Of a stretch of DNA of 64,000 bases, positions 24,994-38,099 are shown piece by piece. This DNA comes from Cinclus cinclus (lineage: Eukaryota > Chordata > Aves > Passeriformes > Cinclidae). Position 1 is the stretch's first letter; each line of letters begins with the position of its first letter. Where the stretch lies: assembly GCF_963662255.1 (NCBI RefSeq), contig NC_085050.1, positions 3,605,194 to 3,669,193 of the forward strand, read 5' to 3'. Under the pieces are notes generated by a model. It did no database searches and was not told the origin of the DNA. It saw only the letters and a program-made list of their open reading frames with translations. Position numbers and translations under genes: made by a program.

Positions 24994-26719
24994 TGACTTT
25001 CCTGTAAGTGTAGGGAAGAATTAATGCAGACAGTTTCATTGCTGGAGCCGAGGAACATCCCTGATCCTGTCTCCATCCTGAAATAATATCTTTGGAACTT
25101 TTCTAGACAGCTTTCTAACTCAGCCCTGTTTCTGCAGATGGATTTCTGGCAGCTTTCATGGCAGACTTTTCAGAAAATGTTCTTGCCTGGGATTTCCAAA
25201 CTCTAATCAAGAAGATCAAACTAATTATTGAAGTGTTCTTCTTCTGCTTGTGTCCTTGAAGATGTATAGAGAGGTCTAGTGAAACAGGGATGAGCCTTTT
25301 TCATGTCCCCAAATCCACAACTCAGCAGGTTCTTAACAATCCTGTTGATTTAATTTGGGTCATCCCTGTAGAAGGGGAACATCTAAAGGTTTTGAGGGAA
25401 AATTTGCTTTGGTTGCATTTTTTAGATGATTTTTCTGCAATTGCTTGAAAAGCAGTTTTCTTTTGTTGTTTTTTTTTTTTTTTTCAGAATATCTTGTGAA
25501 CTGCCTGTCACTTCCAAAACTTCTCAGGGTCAGCAAATATATTAGCAAATTATATTCATCTTCTTTTATGTTAAAAATGCTAATTAAAGCAGGATAGGTA
25601 TATCACCTTGTGTTTTAAAAGATAATTGCATAGTTGAAATTGATACAAAATAAGAAATGGATTTTCATTTTAGCTGATAAGGAAATTCTTGTTGATAGCA
25701 TAAACTTCTGTTTACTCAAAGTGTTTGAATAAATTAAACACTTTTTTTTTTTCCAGTGGTTAAGGACCTCAGAGTTACTACAGCAGGTACAAGTGTTAAT
25801 ATAATAATTTATATAAATGGAATGGTTCTAAGTCTAGGATATTTTTTGTCATACAAATGTAGTGCTTTAACAGGGGGACAACTTGAAAAAATGTTTTTAA
25901 TAATGTGAATCAAATGTATTAAAATAAAGAATTTCAGTCACATACTGTATGAACAGGGTCTTGGTATGATTTGTTAAGCAGCAACTTCAAAATATCTGTT
26001 CAAATATCCAACTGAATGTGAGCTCACCATAACATGATGAAATGGTCCTTAAGTGCATCAGCTGCTGGGTGTAAAGTAAATTTTATTTAGGCATTATTGT
26101 TGTAACATAGTGTTTGTTAATGAGATTATTATTGGAAGGGTTTCCCCTTCTCAGAAAAGCTGTTGACAAATTGGAATGAGATCAGAGAAGAATGATGTGA
26201 AATATTGCACTTTTGTCTTTTAAGGGAAGCCTAAAGACTTTGGATGCATTTCATCTGTATCAATTAAAAAGAAATTGTCTTAAATTTGCTGCCAGTATAG
26301 ATTTTGAGACTATTTTGGTAGCACTTACAGTGTAAATAATACTTCACCATCCTAGTCTAAATCAAAGTCGAATATGGGATTCACACCCTGAAACTAAAAC
26401 ATCCCAACACCCTCAGCAAGGATTTTGGAGTAGGTGTTTGCAGGACAAGGAGTAATTTAGTAAGTTAAGAGGTATTATGATCTTAACCAATGTATGTTTG
26501 TGTATCAGCAAGAGGTTGTCTTGTAGTGAAAGTTTTGTTTTAATCCCACAAAATCCTTTGGCTTGAGAACGAATGGTAAGTGAATAATAAATGAAGTGTA
26601 AATTACATACAAGCTGCAATAGTACTCCTGGAAAGATGAGAAAATCACTGCTACCTGAACCTTTAAGGAAGAATTGGATATATTTTTGAAGTGTGATACT
26701 CATGAAGCATTTTAAATCC

Positions 26720-27129
26720 TGGGGTCAGTTTGGGCCCCTCGTGACAAAGAAGACATTGCTGGAGAGAGTCCAGGGAAGGGTCTGGAGCCCCAGGAGCAGC
26801 TGAGGGAGCTGGGAAAGGGGCTCAGCCTGGAGAAAAGGGGGATCAGGGGGGACCTTGTGGCTCTGCACAACTCCCTGACAGGAGGGGACAGCCAGGGGGG
26901 ATTTGGGATCTGCTCCCAGGGAACAGGGACAGGAGGAGAGGGAACTGGGCCAGATTCAGGTGGGCTGTTGGGAAAATTTCTTCATGGAAAGGGTTGTTAA
27001 GGGAGTGGAGTCACCATCCCTGGAAGTGGTCAAAAACGTGTGGATGTGGCACTTGTGGTTTAGTTGTCCTCAGTTAATGGTTGGGCTGGTTGATCTTAGA
27101 GGTCTTTTCCAACCTTAATAACGCTTTGA
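26720..27129 (+). mobile_element. CR1 LINE fragment
   Basis: The + strand carries CCTGGAGAAAAGGGGGATCA, GGGGACCTTGTGGCTCTGCA, CAACTCCCTGACAGGAGGGG, TCACCATCCCTGGAAGTGGT and TTAGAGGTCTTTTCCAACCT. It extends further 5' than most copies here. It lacks an intact reverse-transcriptase frame. Confidence 0.93.
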
Positions 27130-29186
27130 GATGCTTTAGTTCCACCAGGAGTGATGAAACTGGGAGAATTATTACTGGAAGAGCAGAGCCCTGCACTGAT
27201 GGGTCTTCTCTCTTTCTGAATCAGGGAGGAAGCACGGAGCAGGGTTGCTTATTTTCTGTCATCAGATTTGCCACGGAAGAGAGAAAATAGATACCCCACC
27301 TCTGTGATTAAATATGTATGGTTCTAATGACTTTGGGAGCAATTTGGATATTGAAGTTTGCAATCAATCTTAGCTTCATTCTTCAGAGTGATCTGAAAAT
27401 CTTCCTCACTTTCTTCTTTTTCATTAACTTCATTAGCTGTGTGTGTCATCAGCCTGCAAAAGTTAGGATAGAAAATAATCCTAATTACAAAAATAATACC
27501 CTAATTACAAGATTTTGCTTTGAGGTGTTAATTAACCTAATTCTAATGATCCATGTTCTGAGAAGCAGTGGCAGTTTCTGTTCCATTGCCCTTCAATACT
27601 TGTTTCTGAAGACTGACTGATTTATTTGCAGTTCACACGATTCAGGGCATAGGTAGATGGATATTTTAATGGCTCCAAGTAGACTTTTTTGGTAATCTTG
27701 GACTGTTTTATTAAATGAATTTTTCTTTTCTTCTTTTTTTTTTTCTTCTTCTTTTTTGTAACTAGAGAGATCTGAGCTTTTGGTGTATTTTAAAGATGAC
27801 CTTGATTTTCAGCCAGAGAAATTTAGCTGCAGTTTTGCCTTAAGAAAATGGTGTAATTGTGCCTTAAGCACATGGTGTAAATTACCATATGTATTTTCCT
27901 GTTTGCTAAATTAATTTTCAGTATCTTTTCTCACAAACTCATCAGTGGTTGGTGTTCTTGAATATTATGTGTCTGAGCAGCAAATGCTCAGATTGGGAAG
28001 AAATATCCGCTTCATCTTCTTTCAATGGGATGATTAATATTTTCCCCTTTATAAATTGGAATTTCTCTCTTATTTAGTCTATTTCTTTGTATTCCTGTAG
28101 TACTTTGGTACTTGTTCATGAGACTTCAAACCATCTACTAATTTATAACGAGGTTGTTAAGGATATGTAACTTAGCTTATTCAGCACAGATTAATTCTAT
28201 ATTGTGCAGATGACCTTTGATGAATACACAAGGAATATTTCTCTGCTGAATGGAAATTTTCCTTTTTGTAGATACCTGTTTTTAAAAATAAGTCTTTTTA
28301 ATATCCTAAATGAAGTCAGCGCTAAAATTTTCATTCTCATTCAGTTTCTTGAGTCAGTGTGGAACAAAGGAACTATCTCTACAAGTTTCCTTTCTTCCTT
28401 CATGAATAAAAGGGTGTTTAGCCAAAAAAAAAGCACAGTCATAACAAAGTAACCTTGAAACTTAATATGAGTATTGTTCTTTATCAACCTTTTTTAAAGA
28501 TGAAAATAGATGAAATTGATTGTACGTAACATTTTAAACGCAGAAGCGCAGCTTAATTTTCACTGAAGAAACTGGTAGTGTGGAAAAGGATACACTACAA
28601 TCGTTTATTATAAGTATTGGGATTGCATGGCCAGGTTTTGGTAGTGAGGGAGTGCAGGGTTCAGTGAGAAGCTGCTGGAAGCTCCCCCAAATCTGTGGAG
28701 CCAATTCCAGCCCGCTCTGGGATGGATCACCGCTGGACAAGGCTGACACCTGGGCACCTCCTTGCTCTAAATCCTTATCTCCTTGTACAAACAATTCATC
28801 TCGAAGTTTTCAGAGAAGGGTGTTGGATAAATGACATTTGCAACAGGAATTAATTGTTCTGATTCGTTTCATCTTGCTCTCTAATAATGAAAATGCATTG
28901 CATCTGCTTATGCTAATTATAAAAACCTCCATTGGAAGGGGTTCATGTAAAAGCATAATGAATCCAGTGTGCTGAATGGCTTCTGAATAGGGAGTTCTTT
29001 CCAGGGAATATGTATTAATGTATTCCATTTTTTTCCCCAGGGAATTACACATATCTACACCCTTAGTGTGGAATGATTATGCTTTTACTGCTCTGCTTGA
29101 AATATTTTAATAGGCAGGTAGTTTTATACTTTTTCTGACAAGGATGCAAAAATTTGAGGGAAATGCATGCATATGAGGGATAACAT

Positions 29187-29250
29187 CTATATCTGTTTAA
29201 ATATCTATATCTATATCTTCTTTTTCTTCTTTCTTTTCTGTCTTCTCAGT
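29187..29250. repeat. (TATATC)n repeat and adjoining polypyrimidine tract
   Basis: ATATCTATATCTATATCTTC grades into a TTCTTTTTCTTC tract. This is a compound simple repeat. Confidence 0.75.
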
Positions 29251-29985
29251 CCATATTCTTTAAATCTGCTTCATTCCTGCGTTCCACCTCATAAGATCTC
29301 CATGTATGCTTCCATTGGCTGTAATATTTATGTTTTTTTACTTCTTTTTAAGCTGAGGGACTCAGTGCTTTCATCTATATGCAGTGTGATATTGTTGACT
29401 ATTGGAATGTGATGGTTTAACAAAGTTTGTGGTAGTGTTTTTATCCTTCATGGAAAAATGGTTTTTATTTGAGCAGTTCCTGTCTGACACAACCAAATTA
29501 CTTGTTGAGTAGCTGGGAACCTGCAGGAGCATCCTTGGTGTAGTGCTGAGTGTGATCAGTGAATTAATTTTATGATGGTCCATTCCCTGTAAAATAAGCA
29601 TTTCTTTCTGAGCCACTTATGTGATAAATAAATCCACTGTCAGATAGATATCTTTGTTTTGGAGTTTCTGAATTCAACAGTGTTCCAGCTTATATGTTCA
29701 GGATGTATCCAGGGTCACATCATTTGGTTCCAGCCAGAAATCACTGCCATTTTACACACAGCCCTTCTCATCCACAGCATATTTTTAATGGCATTACTGC
29801 AGCTCTCAAGAATCCCTGGAAGATAATTGAATTTTGCTTGTGTTTGAGCACAGAAGAAGAAAGTCCAGGCTGTGAGCTGCATCTCTCCCCTTCCCCAAGT
29901 GGCAGAAAGCTCTGGAGACAGAAGTTTCTACTTTCTTGCTGTTTTGCTTGGCCAATAGGAAGAAATCAGGAACATTATCTTCTGG

Positions 29986-30016
29986 TTTTTTTTTTTTTGT
30001 TTTTTTTTTTTTTTTT
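29986..30016. repeat. Poly(T) run with one G interruption
   Basis: Thirty-one bases are T apart from a single G at 30000. It encodes the false Phe run in the open frame at 29694-30383. Confidence 0.9.
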
Positions 30017-30624
30017 ATTTTGGTTGTACCTTGTTGCTAGAGATTTCAGTCTCCTTGCTAGGGGCTTTCTTGTGTTCCCACCTTGGCTGTCTGTCAGGTT
30101 TTGTTCTCTCTACTTACATTTTAGTAGTTTTGAATATTGTGTAGAAAGTGGCGTTAGGTTTTCATTGAAGAAAAGGCGGGGAGGACACTTTTTGACACCG
30201 GTAAAAATTTCAGCAGTTGCACTGTCTTTTGGGCATTTGGTCTCTTTTAAAAATGAACTTTCTTCTGGCAGTAGACAAGCTGCAAGAGTGGAAATGATTA
30301 TTGTAACCATCGTCCTAGAGCTTTTTCACATGTTTAAATTTTGCTGGACAAAAGTTACTAAGCACTTTGAAACTGAAGCCTGAAATTTTGAGCTCAGTGT
30401 AGCAGATCACTGCATAATATTTTATACATCTTTAATGAGAGATTAGTAATGCATTTGTTCTGCACACCTCTCAGCCTTTTCCACTGAACTGAAAAGTGTC
30501 CAAGAGTAAAACTGATACAATCAAGTTCACAGTTGTGTTCTTTTTTCAAGTGATTGCGGCTGCAGTTTTCTCAGTAGACCTTAGAGTCTGTGAGGACTGC
30601 TGGCTGTGGGGTTTGTGCTTTTTA

Positions 30625-30645
30625 TTTTTTTTTTTTTTTTTTTTT
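30625..30645. repeat. Poly(T) run
   Basis: About 21 T bases are followed by GGTGGGATTTTTGGG. Confidence 0.9.
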
Positions 30646-31432
30646 GGTGGGATTTTTGGGTTTTGTAGTTTATTTGGTTGGTTGATTTCAGTACTTTTTA
30701 TTTCTTTTCTTTGTTTTGTGACTGTTTTGGTTTTACAGCCCAGCACCAGCCCTTTAGGCTGGGCAAGCCATCAGAGACCTTAAACATCCATAGATCTTTT
30801 ATTTTACATCTCTCATGGAAATGAGATAGGGAGCCTGGAATATCAGTTTGTACTGAGCTGTGTGAGTTTTGTGTATAATCAAATAGTGGGTTAATGCATA
30901 CTTTTGTCAGCAGAGAAATTGGAAACCAATTATGTCAAAAACCAAGTCAGAATAAATTAAGGTGCTTTATGAGCTTTCCTTTTCATTAACAGTGATGCCC
31001 TGAAGTGGGACAGATCCTTCAAAAGTCTTCGGCAACCTTTCCTGCAAGACTGCTGGGACAGGGAACCCAAAGGATCTTTTAAGTTTCTGTAACATCCTCG
31101 TCCTCCTGGGCTTCCCTCCAGCCCTGGGCTCTCACCAATCACTTGGGTTTGTCCCCAGGCCCCATCCTGTTCCAAAATTCCTATAAAACTTAAAAATTTG
31201 CAAGAAAGCACAATTAAATATTTTTCAACTGGAAGGAAAACAACTAAAAATATTAAAGGTCTCGTTCTTTATGGGATGGAACTTTGGGAAGGAAAGCAGT
31301 TTTAGAACATTGGAGGTGAGGGTGTGAGAAGTTCAGTTTCAGATTTTAGCTTCCTGTAGTGACTTGATGAAGGATTGTCTTACTGCTCCCATTTGACCAT
31401 TTTTGTCTATTCTTTCAAATACTTCCTGTGGC

Positions 31433-31447
31433 AAAAAAAAAAAAAAA
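31433..31447. repeat. Poly(A) run
   Basis: Fifteen consecutive A bases follow TTCCTGTGGC. Confidence 0.9.
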
Positions 31448-31553
31448 GTTATTAGATTGTCAGTTTAGGTCCTCTGGTAATTTCTTCTCTTTTTTTTTCC
31501 CCTTCTTATTTTTCCTTGATATAACACCTGGGTACTCTTATTTTTTTCTTGGC

Positions 31554-31572
31554 TTTTTTTTTTTTTTTTTTT
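31554..31572. repeat. Poly(T) run
   Basis: Nineteen T bases precede CAGAATCATT. The run resembles a strong acceptor tract, but no coding exon follows. Confidence 0.85.
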
Positions 31573-34155
31573 CAGAATCATTGCTTTAAACAAGAAAAAT
31601 AAAATACATTAAAAATCACTGCAGTTTTAGCCCAGAGGTGGTTGTGCCTTTCTTCAGGCCACACTCTGTGGTGGTCCTTGATTTTCTCTGCCAGACTCTT
31701 TAAGTGGGTTCTTGCCTTTACAGTCATTGTGTCAGCGCTCCTTAAGGCTCCCATGGCAACATCTGCTTCCAGGTTCTTCTTTACCCTTGACTCCGACAAA
31801 GCTTTTGAATTTGTGTGTTTTTATTACAGGAAAGGGCAGAAATCAGCAGGGTTGCATTTATTAGTTTAGAATTACCCGTTTTGGAGAAAACAGTTTCAGG
31901 TTACCAGCCTGTTGGGTCTGGATTCGTTGCCTGGCTGCATATTGAGTTTCATGAGGCTCGTTTAAGGATGTCTTCACTGGGAACTCCATCACGTTACAAT
32001 TGTTCTGTGGGACTGGCAGCCTGAGCTGCAAGCTGAGCTGCAGTTTCACCCTGAATTGCTGGCAGATACCAAGGAAGTGCACACTGTGGATGAGTCAACC
32101 CAGTTGCAGTGAGCCAGGAGCTCTTCTGCAGGCTCTGTTACTGATGTGGCCATCAGAATGCTGAGGCTGCAAAGGAAGGTAGAAAGTTGAATGTCATATA
32201 TCAATTTTTTAATATCCCTCTTCTCCATCTCTCTGGCCAATACTGTACAGAGCATTATCTTATTGATTTCCTCGTTGGTGGCTGCTCTAAACTCGCACAG
32301 GGCTGTGTCGAGGTGGGGACGTGGGGCTGTCACCGTGCGCTCTGTGAGGTGATGGATTTGTCACCACAGCTCCTGAACACTCTGCAAGGAGCTTATTGAG
32401 CCACAAAATGAATATGTGTAATCAGCATCTCATTTCACTAAAGTCCAGCAGGGGAGCCTGTGCTGGGCTCCAGTATTTCCATTTCTGTAGGGTGGAACTA
32501 TCAAAAACTTTAATTGTGGCATTAAAATGTGCCTTTTGCTGGAGTCATTAAGTCCCACTTTTGTCCACTGAGAAAATGTGGGAAACTTGATATTCATAAA
32601 GCCTTTATTAACATTTGTAATTTCACTTTATACTCCTGCACAGCCCATTTTTACTTTTCATGAGATTTTTTTATGATGTTGTTTGTCCTTGTAAATTTAT
32701 TTATTGTGGCCTTACTATAGTAAATCTTGTACAGGTTACTGAAGAACTTTACATAAAAAAACATGATCTAAGGCTTTTTTATTGTGTTTTATTCTGGTTT
32801 GACACATTTTCTTTTGAAGTAGCTAAATCTCTGTATCTCAGATGTTTCTGAAACTTGGTCCATATTTTGGTTTAATAGATTTTGGATTTAGTTAAGATTC
32901 TGTCTTGATACAAGGTGCATATATGAAAAAAAAAATAGCATTTTGCATTACATTTTCTATATTGATCATGTTTTGTTGACCACATTGATCAAGTCTGATT
33001 AACCACTTGAGACTCGGATGCTCAATTATTTAATGGCAAGATTCACATATTACCCAAATATTTTTTTTCTTTTATGAAGGTGTTTTAGATGAGGGTGATC
33101 CATCCACACACACAGAAAAGGTGGGGGAAGGATGAAAGGGGAGGGGGGGGAAGTTTCACTGAATCAGATTGTTTGATGCTGGTTCTAAATGAATTTGGAA
33201 AATATGTTTTGAATATTTTCCCCCCATGAAAGACTTTTGATTATACCGTGTCCCCCAGCACAGTCAGTATTCTAAAATTACTTCTGCTTGGAGATGAGAT
33301 GCAAAGGACGGTTCAGTGTTTATCAGGCATTTCTGTGTGCTGTGTCCTATTTATCCATTTAGCACACACCTTTGTTTTTTGTAAGTCATTCCACACAGGG
33401 AAGCATAAGGCAGCTGATCATTGCCATGGGAGGAGCGGGGAGCCAGTCAGCCCTTCTGCAGCTGGAGGGATGGGAGCTGGGTGTGCTGGGGAGCAAAGGA
33501 AGGGATCTGGCAAATCACGAGCTGAGATGCTCGTGGAATGAGTGCTCACAGAACAGCCTTGTCTGACTTTCTGTGAGCACCTCATCCAAAACAAAGAAGC
33601 TGCTTGAACATTTATCCTCCCAAGGTAAATTTTTATGACAACAGCGTGGTCCCTGAGTATCTTACCAGATGTGTATAAAGGATCAGCAAAATCTAGTCAT
33701 AATGAAAATCTGACCTGCCTTTGCCTTGGAAGTGGCTGATTGGAATAAAACATTGCTGGATGAGACAGCTGAGCAGTCATCTTACCTCATGAAAGAAGAA
33801 AAATAACAAAAAACTCAAGTATTTGGAGAATGCCATAGGCAGTTTGAAAGTTCTGGAGCTCAGAAGAAAGATTGCTGTTTTGTGACACGCCTTAGAGGTG
33901 CTGTGGTACTGCAGGGATGATACTCCAGAATGCTCTGAAAGAAAATGTCTGTAAAACATTAGTGTTTGTCCATAGGTTTGTGCTAGTAATTGTTTTTTTC
34001 TTTGTTTTTTTTTTTTTTCCTGGCATGGTTGCCCAGCAGTAGGATACAATGAAAATACATTATTTTTATCCAAAATTTATCAGCTCACCCAAAATTGGAG
34101 TATTTGTAAACATAATGGAAATTGGAAGACTTGCAAGCATCAAGTTATTATTTTT

Positions 34156-34353
34156 GGTGAGGCCCTGGCACGGGGTGCCCAGAGAAGCTGTGGCTGCCCC
34201 TGGATCCCTGGAAGTGTCCAAGGCCAGGCTGGACACTGGGGCTTGGAGCAACCTGGGACATGGGAAGGTGTTCCCTGCCCATGGCAGGGGGTGGGATGGG
34301 ATGATCTCTAAGGTCCTTTTCAACTCAAACCAGTCTGTGATTCTCTGATTCTC
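34156..34353 (+). mobile_element. CR1 LINE 3' fragment
   Basis: GGTGAGGCCCTGGCACGGGG, TGCCCAGAGAAGCTGTGGCT, GGATCCCTGGAAGTGTCCAA, GCTTGGAGCAACCTGGGACA and TCTGTGATTCTCTGATTCT form a well-preserved last ~200 bases of CR1. It is one of the less diverged copies in the window. Confidence 0.95.
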
Positions 34354-36420
34354 AAGTTATATATACACTGCTGATTTATGATCTGCACTAATTAAAGCAA
34401 TGATTTTTTCTTAGAGTCTGACACAGGAGAGTGAAATTCCAATTAAAAAAAAAATGTCTGAAAAACTGAGATATTGGGAAAAAGTCCTGTGAGCTTTTGA
34501 CTTGTTCCTGGTTGTTGTTCATTTTGAGATTTCTGAAGGAGATCACTTGGCCACGTTTTAGAAACACGTTCAAGGTGGAATGAAAAGCCAAAGCAGCCAG
34601 TGCCACATTGGGCAGCCTCTTCTCCCAGGTGCCTTCCAGAACTGCACCTCTGCCTGCAGGAGGTGGGGACACTGGGATTGCTCAGCAAACAGGCTGTAGA
34701 ACACTGGCAAAAAAAAAACTATTTTAAGTGATACTGGTCTGGGAATGGTAAAACAACTGTTGATGAGCCCCTTCACAAAAAGGTGTAGTGTAATATCAAC
34801 AGCCAGAGTGTGAAACTGGAGCAAGAGGGAAGATATGATTTCATGCAAATCCATAAATACTTGAAAGCAGATTATTAGTAGCAGATTGTCTCAAGTCTAA
34901 TATTCTCTACTTATTTGTTTATGAGCTGAGAGGAATTAAATTTTATACTTTCTCTTCCTTACCAGTTTGTGCTGTGAGAAATACTGTGGCATTTATAACG
35001 TGGTATCTTATAGTTCTGTTGCATGACTCTGGGATTTACTGGTTCATTTTTATTCTCTTGATTTATGAAGGCAACTGAAACTCCTGCTAATTTTGCTGCA
35101 AGTACTTGTTTAGTGGTAAGGACATACTTAAGTGTCATGCTGGGTACAGGTTTTCCTTGAAATTCCTCCCTGGTAAGAAGTGGAACGTGCAGTCCTCTGT
35201 TTCTTTTTAGCTGTTGCTTGTTATGAACAAGAGGCAGTTAAAAGAAAAGAAAAAAAAAAAAAGGTTCGTATTCATTTTAGCCTGTGAAATCAGTAGGACT
35301 GTCTGGATTGATTTTTGTAGCTCTACTAAAGAGACATTTTTCTTAAGTGATACAATCTTATTTCTTTTTATAGTTGTGTAAAAATATTTTAAACATTTAT
35401 GTTAACTTTGCTGTTAATGGGATACAGGAAATTGCCTGTAAAATACATGTTTAAAAAGCATTAGGACTGATAGAAGTTTTACCTTGTATATTCCACAAGT
35501 ATCCCTAGGTTTATTTTAAATCACGTATGCTTTTAGATACAGATTCCTACATGCAAATGTAATATTAAATTATTCAAAGATAGAATAAACAGAATTGCTT
35601 TTCCTTGTGAAGGAGCATTATAGAAAAAACCTTTTAAAAAATTCTGTGTTTTGCTGAGGGAGATAATCAAGCTTTAAAATTCTGGTGGTTTTTTAGATGT
35701 TCGAATAAAAAATTGCACATCATGGCCTTAACTATGGAGAGACTGCAGAAAGGTAATGAAAATGATGCTGCAGCAGAGGTGTTTGTGCCATAGCCTGGCA
35801 TGGCACGTGAGGAATGTTTTCCATCACTCACTCAGCTGCTCTAACACATCTCTGCTTTCAGCACGGGGAGATCTGGGCAGATTTCTGGCCATCTCTGAAC
35901 ATAGCCATGGAGCTGAACAGCTCAGTTTCTAAGCAATTCTTACACAAAATTTTCAGGTGGGATTCAACGTGGTTTTTAGTACTCTGGTAGCCAAGAAATA
36001 ATTTTTCAATGGCAAAAAATTGGTTCTGTTGAAATTTTCTTCCAGCCTTCTAAGAGGATAAGGCACTGACACAGGAATTATCAGCTGCCCCTTTCAGAGG
36101 CAAAGTCCTGTTTTAAAAGCAGCAAAACCCCCAGGAGGATGGATGCTTTGCTGAGATCTGATGCTGGGAAGGGCTGCCAGGCTGAGCTGGGGAATGCCAT
36201 CTCTCCTGTCTTTAGCAGTGTCCAGGGGCAGGTGGCTGTGGGAGATTGCTTGGCTCAGTAAATTTTCAGGGATAACTTGCTGGATCCCAGAAACCTGGGA
36301 TTTTTGAGCTCTCTGTGCTTTCTGGCACTGACCCCTGGAGAACACTGCTTTTGATTTCAGGCCTTGGAGAAGGCTTCCAAATTGGAGTGATGGAGTTAAA
36401 GTCACAGGTATAAATAGAAG
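34354..36420 (+). other. CTNNA2: CTNNA2 intron, no feature recognised
   Basis: I see only ordinary AT-rich intronic sequence with short A runs (for example near 35250-35262) and no supported exon, RNA or repeat family. Confidence 0.6.
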
Positions 36421-36422
36421 TG

Positions 36423-36890
36423 TGTGATTTCACATGGTCAAGGGTTTTAAGTTTGAGGTTTTTATAAGACAGTAATAGGTGTGGGACAAGGTGAAGGATT
36501 TTGGGTGGTGTCCCTTTTGGTGTTCATCTTCCTTCTTCATGGTTTGAGGTCGTAGTTTCTGCTTGGACAGTGAGAGCCACACCGAGGGTCACAAATATTT
36601 AGTTATTGGGTTAAAACTATAAATAATATAGGTGTTAATTGTCTTTTGGACTGTTTAGCTTTAAGAGACCTTGTAGCTAGCTGGATCTATCTCCATTTTG
36701 CTCACTTCTAGCAGGGGGCTAGGACTGTTGCAGAATACTGTACTTTAGATAAGATTTAATAAACAACCAAGCCTGAACACGAGAAAATTAGTCTCCTTCG
36801 TGTATTTTTTAATCCTGGCTCTGAGTGAAGATGGAAGAGAATCCAGAAAAAACAATAATTAAATGGTGCAAAACACTCCCCACTGTTACA
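36423..36890 (+). mobile_element. Probable LTR of a passerine endogenous retrovirus (solo LTR or fragment)
   Basis: The block starts TGTGATTTCACATGG and may end CTGTTACA, giving TGT...ACA ends. Inside are a TATA-like TATAAAT (36618-36624) and a polyadenylation signal AATAAA (36758-36763), 140 bases apart in the order expected for U3-R. The text from GTGTGGGACAAGGTGAAGGA onward resembles passerine LTRs as I remember them. No coding region or primer-binding site is recognised beside it, which fits a solo LTR. I could not find a convincing target-site duplication, so both ends are uncertain. Confidence 0.5.
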
Positions 36891-37767
36891 ATCAGTCTCC
36901 TTGAACCACCAATTGTCAGGAGCCAAGACCTCAGTTTTGGGCAAAGAAGGGGGTGGAACATGAAATTGGTGAAGCTTTCACAAAGGGGGTGTGCAGGGAT
37001 GAAGGTGTGCTCTCACCAGTCACTCTCCTCCCTCCGTTTTTGTCCTAGTTCCACTGCCTGTTTTTTGAGGCAGTAATTTGATTCTCGGCTAATTCTCGTC
37101 AGCACTTTTGTGGTGTTTGTACAGGGTGTAGGAAATGTGGGTTTTTGCAGTTACCTCTTATATCAGGGATGAAACTTGACTAAGTGAAGGAGAGCCTGGT
37201 GCTGTGTATCTTGACTCGTTGAAAACTTTTAATACTGCCTGAAGTGACTTTGTCAGGGGGAAGCCATGGTTTAGGTGCAGCTGCTATGGAGTGAGATTTA
37301 CCCCCTGGTTTCACTGTCAATAAAGGAGTGTCAACCAAATGGTATTCTGATTTTTTCAGTGTTTTAACTGAAGGTCCAGATGATGGAATGGAGAAATGCC
37401 TTCAACACCAAGCTTGAGCTGGGACTGGAAGCCTGCTGGGAGACAGAATGAGGAGTCAACATAACCTTGGCAAAGTGCAAACGATAATCTGAAAATATAG
37501 AATCTAATTCAGTCCAGACAATTAGAAAGCTGTGCCTTTGGCCAAGTGTAATTAACTGCATAAATACACATCAGTGACCTGCCATTGCAGAGGAGACAAG
37601 GGATTGCAGTGATGCTTCATACATGAGCATGGCAGGAGTGCTGTGATTTACTGAACAGGCCTACACTCAATCAGCTGTGGATCAGAGATAAACTGCCCTG
37701 AAAAATATTCATTCCATGCTTTTCAGCCCTGCTGGGGCTGTGCTGGTCAAGTAAGGTTGTAGTTGAA

Positions 37768-38043
37768 GAGAATATTCTGTGCTGGAAGGAACCCACCAGG
37801 ATCATTGATCCAGCCCCTGTCCCTGCACACACACCCCAACAATCCCACCCTGAGCATCCCTGGCAGCATTGTCCAAACCCTCCTGGAGCTCTGGCAGCCT
37901 CGGGGCTGTGCCCATTCCTGGGGAGCCTGGGCAGTGCCCAGCACCCTCTGGATGAGGAACCTTCCCCTGATATGCAAAATAAACCTTCCCTGGGACAGCT
38001 CCAGCCATTCCCTGGATGCTGTCCCTGTCATGGAGAGCCGAAA
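37768..38043 (-). mobile_element. CR1 LINE 3' fragment, minus orientation
   Basis: The + strand shows the CR1 complement: ATTCTGTGCTGGAAGGAACC, CCCACCCTGAGCATCCCTGG, CAGCATTGTCCAAACCCTCC, GGAGCCTGGGCAGTGCCCAG and GGGACAGCTCCAGCCATTCC. It is strikingly similar to the copy at 46915-47152, which lies in the opposite orientation, so the two belong to one rather young subfamily. Confidence 0.93.
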
Positions 38044-38099
38044 TCATTGTCTGTCCGTCCAAGATTTGATATGATGTCCAGTTTAAGCCCTGCACTGAG

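Larger units (their letters stand above)
18727..26719 (+). other. CTNNA2: First third of the long CTNNA2 intron
   Basis: This is intronic sequence after the ATG exon. It holds three minus-strand CR1 fragments, an AAAT microsatellite at 20510-20538 and a poly(A) run at 21571-21591. No exon or RNA gene is supported. A small triplication of a CACTGTAGA-like word lies just before the CR1 at 23813. Confidence 0.65.
27130..34155 (+). other. CTNNA2: CTNNA2 intron, middle part
   Basis: No exon is supported. The stretch holds several T or A homopolymer runs (29986-30016, 30625-30645, 31433-31447, 31554-31572), a TATATC-like repeat with a pyrimidine tract at 29187-29250, and a G-rich run near 33139-33152. 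The longest open frame (29694-30383, 229 codons) runs through the T homopolymer and shows no protein family. Confidence 0.6.

Noticed and set aside
29406..29425. TGTGATGGTTTAAC, similar to the start of avian ERVL-type LTRs
   Set aside because: Similarity stops after about 14 bases, and no TATA/AATAAA arrangement or opposite end was found.
29694..30383. Longest open frame (229 codons, + strand)
   Set aside because: It crosses the 29986-30016 T homopolymer, which contributes a long false Phe run. No domain is recognisable and its composition matches the surrounding intron.
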